A DNA stretch of 35,924 bases from CAYWXK01 sp964462515 (GTDB lineage Bacteria; Planctomycetota; Phycisphaerae; Sedimentisphaerales; Anaerobacaceae): positions 1 through 35,924 of the forward strand of contig CAYWXK010000041.1 in assembly GCA_964462515.1 (NCBI GenBank). Direction: 5' to 3'. Position numbers and translations under genes: made by a program. Every line of letters begins with the position of its first letter. Position 1 is the stretch's first letter. The notes beneath the pieces were generated by a model that was not told where the DNA came from, did not search any database, and saw nothing but the letters and a program-made list of their open reading frames with translations. Positions 34,147 to 35,924 of the stretch are shown piece after piece.

Positions 34147-34227
34147 TTAGTCTTTTTTACGTGGTGGCTCCTTCTCCGTAACTTCGAAGGATAAATCTTT
34201 GCCTTCATAAAGGGCTTTTATCTCGGC
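34147..34227 (-). pseudogene. C-terminal gene remnant, family unknown
   Basis: A minus-strand frame closed upstream by a stop (34228-34230) reads AEIKALYEGKDLSFEVTEKE and then PPRKKD before its own stop at 34147-34149. The mix of residues and the lysine-rich end look like a real protein C-terminus, not random translation. No start codon is available. Confidence 0.25.
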
Positions 34228-34302
34228 TTAGCTAAGGACATAGTTGTATCGCGGACGTCTCCAACGCAGCCATAGGTTGCGCATCCTCCGGATCAATCGG
34301 CT

Positions 34303-35924
34303 CTATTTCTTGTTGCTATCGCCATTCTCTTTCTGGGGAACGGTCACTGCTACTTGCCAAATGTCGAAGTTGTTGGATCCGCCCACACAGCCAGATCGTC
34401 GGGAGGAGAAGTAGAGGATTGATTCATCCGCGGAGATACTGGGATGGATGTCCCAGTCCCAGCCATTGACTATACCACCAAGATTCATCGGTGTTCCCCA
34501 GGAATCCGCCTTGCTCTTTCGCGTGGCTACCCATAGGTCGCCGCAGCCTCGCCCCTTGGTGCGCGTCGAATCGAAATATAGGACGAGCCCATCCATTGAG
34601 AGACATGGACCGCCCTCCCCGGCCGGTGAATTGACGATCGGACCCAGATTCTCTGGCGTTCCCCATGGATTATTCTTAGTCTCTCGTCTCGTTACCCAGA
34701 TGTCGGCGTCACCCAAGCCACCGATGCGCGGGTTGCTTCTGTCGTCGCAGAAATACAGATCCAGTCCATCGGCGGAAATGCACGGCACTTGCTCGCAAGC
34801 ATCCGTGTTCACTGTCGGCCCAAGATTCACCGGCTCGCCCCAAGGGTCGCCGATGGTTTTCCTGGTCGTTACCCAAAGATCACGCTGGCCGTAGCCTCCA
34901 GGTCGGTCCGAACTGAAGTACAACGATAGATTGTCGGCTGAGATGTTTGGCGACGCCTCGCTGTAGGCACTGTTGACCGTCGGGCCAAGGTTCTTAGGGG
35001 AGTTCCAAGGGCTATCTGGCGCTTCACGCGTCACCACCCATAGGTCATAACCGCCTTGACCACCACGCTCAGAGGATAAGTAAAGGGATAGGCCATCTAC
35101 TGATATGAAGGGGTCAAACTCGTCGGCAGAACTATTAACAGCAGAGCCGACATTCGTCGGCCTGCTGAACGTCCGCTCTCGCTGGATACCCGCAAGTTCT
35201 GTTAGCAGTGTCATTGCCTCCCCGTCGCGCCCTTGCTTGGCGTATACGTTCGCCAGCAACTGCATGCACTTCTTTGTAGACTCGCTTTCCCTCCCGTACA
35301 CTTGTCTGCTGACTGCCAGTGCCTTGACGGCGAGAGGCTCCGCCTGATCGTAGCGGCCTTTGGCCGCGCATACCTCCGCCAAAATGGCCATGCACACCAG
35401 TGTGTCGGGGTCCTCCTCGCCGAACTGTCGCTTGCAGATGTCTAATACATAAGAAAGCTCTTGCATCGCCGCGTCGTAATCTTTCCGACCCACGGCGTGC
35501 CATATGGCGAGTATCGTGCGAGCCGATGCATCCATGAGCGGCTCGGGCGCAAATACGTCCAACCTCTGCTGGAGTATCTCCATGCCGGTTGTCACGGCCG
35601 CTTGCGAAGTAGGCTCGTCCCTGAAGTAGGCAGACCTGGCCGCATTGCCAATCAGGGACCTGATGACCTCAGTCACGGTGCGAGAAATCCGAACCTGTCG
35701 CTCTGCCTCGGCGCGGGCGGATGCCTCCCTCGCGCGGGCCTGCTCAACTCTAAAGTACATCACGGTGCTAACGACCAGGCCCACCATTATCGCCGCAGCC
35801 ACCAACAACCCGGCTGCCACACTAGTTTGATGACGTCGGACGAATTTATGCAGTCGGTACATTACGCTCGGTGGACTGGCCTCAACCGGCTCATTGCTTA
35901 GATGCCGTTGGATATCCATCGCCA
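34303..35924 (-). CDS. C-terminal part of a planctomycete Ser/Thr-kinase-type protein with TPR and PD40 repeats (partial)
   Basis: The frame runs out of the window at 35924, so the 5' part is missing. The visible part starts with DIQRHLSNEPVEASPPSVMY, the standard junction after the kinase domain in planctomycete Pkn-type proteins. It is followed by a membrane helix (about 34-57; AAGLLVAAAIMVGLVVSTVM) and a short coiled coil. A TPR region follows (about 120-250; YDQAEPLAVKALAVSRQVYG). Five PD40/WD40-like propeller blades make up 255-525, each with a form of P-x-I-S-x-D-G-L-x-L-Y-F-S-S-x-R and DLWV (FISVDGLSLYLSSERGG is one). The kinase domain is presumed, not seen. In such proteins the propeller faces outward and the kinase lies in the cytoplasm. 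The ATG at 35919 is only an internal codon. Confidence 0.82.
   Translation of the reverse strand, partial: AMDIQRHLSNEPVEASPPSVMYRLHKFVRRHQTSVAAGLLVAAAIMVGLVVSTVMYFRVEQARAREASARAEAERQVRISRTVTEVIRSLIGNAARSAYFRDEPTSQAAVTTGMEILQQRLDVFAPEPLMDASARTILAIWHAVGRKDYDAAMQELSYVLDICKRQFGEEDPDTLVCMAILAEVCAAKGRYDQAEPLAVKALAVSRQVYGRESESTKKCMQLLANVYAKQGRDGEAMTLLTELAGIQRERTFSRPTNVGSAVNSSADEFDPFISVDGLSLYLSSERGGQGGYDLWVVTREAPDSPWNSPKNLGPTVNSAYSEASPNISADNLSLYFSSDRPGGYGQRDLWVTTRKTIGDPWGEPVNLGPTVNTDACEQVPCISADGLDLYFCDDRSNPRIGGLGDADIWVTRRETKNNPWGTPENLGPIVNSPAGEGGPCLSMDGLVLYFDSTRTKGRGCGDLWVATRKSKADSWGTPMNLGGIVNGWDWDIHPSISADESILYFSSRRSGCVGGSNNFDIWQVAVTVPQKENGDSNKK

Larger units (their letters stand above)
33953..34302. 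other. Intergenic region with promoter, inverted repeat and a gene remnant
   Basis: The 350-base gap between the kinase-type gene and the second PQQ gene holds the inverted repeat and promoter candidate at 33980-34046 and the C-terminal fragment at 34147-34227. No intact gene is seen. Confidence 0.5.

Noticed and set aside
1..35924. CRISPR array or known antiviral defence system
   Set aside because: No regular repeat-spacer pattern and no cas, restriction or toxin-antitoxin genes were seen; the only tandem repeats are short-period ones.

Overview
The window reads as a piece of a planctomycete chromosome, most likely class Phycisphaerae or a Sedimentisphaerales-like lineage. This is inferred from gene content, not from a marker gene. 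Supporting signs are exported PQQ-type propellers with a WPxxRGPN start, dockerin-tailed secreted proteins, parallel beta-helix proteins, FG-GAP propellers, Tat-signal sugar-isomerase-like and dipeptide-epimerase-like proteins, a DUF362-type N-terminus, and a membrane-anchored kinase tail with TPR and PD40 repeats. Intergenic DNA is long and holds short palindromic repeats and several decayed gene ends.

Left third (1-9569, plus strand): a DUF3326 protein, then a closely spaced set of DegT/StrS aminotransferase, Gfo/Idh/MocA dehydrogenase, UroD/MtaA-like protein and a second Gfo/Idh/MocA dehydrogenase. A Tat-exported L-Ala-D/L-Glu-type epimerase and a Tat-exported xylose-isomerase-like TIM barrel follow. 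Two diverged copies of a ~140-bp repeat (111-253 and 8398-8541) bracket most of this block. The set looks like conversion of an amino- or methyl-substituted sugar or cyclitol, but no substrate can be read from the sequence.

Middle (9570-21238): the 5' half of a tRNA-Met gene cut at the anticodon loop, a PQQ propeller, a collapsed Tat/DUF1080 gene, a dockerin protein, a secreted protein with two metallo-beta-lactamase folds, an apparent three-gene minus-strand operon (LtaS-like alkaline-phosphatase-superfamily membrane protein, FG-GAP propeller, lipoprotein) and a DUF763 gene.

Right third (21239-35924): a compact minus-strand operon of a DUF333 lipoprotein, a papain-family protease with C-terminal LKG-type repeats, and a YadA-head/coiled-coil surface protein. 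Next come a dockerin beta-helix protein, a cysteine-rich membrane protein, and a chimeric gene joining an IS630-type transposase N-terminus to the tail of another beta-helix protein. Then there is a GC-rich 5.6-kb gene for an 1881-residue exported protein ending in a beta-propeller and a di-heme cytochrome c peroxidase/MauG-like domain. Its right edge cuts into the N-terminus of a DUF362-type gene on the opposite strand, so it looks like an acquired block. A second PQQ propeller and the C-terminal part of a Ser/Thr-kinase-type sensor end the window.

The most unusual items are the giant propeller-cytochrome protein with its visible right junction, the DUF333/papain/YadA operon, the IS630/beta-helix chimera, and the DUF3326-centred cluster. 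All family names come from motif recognition by eye; no database search was run.
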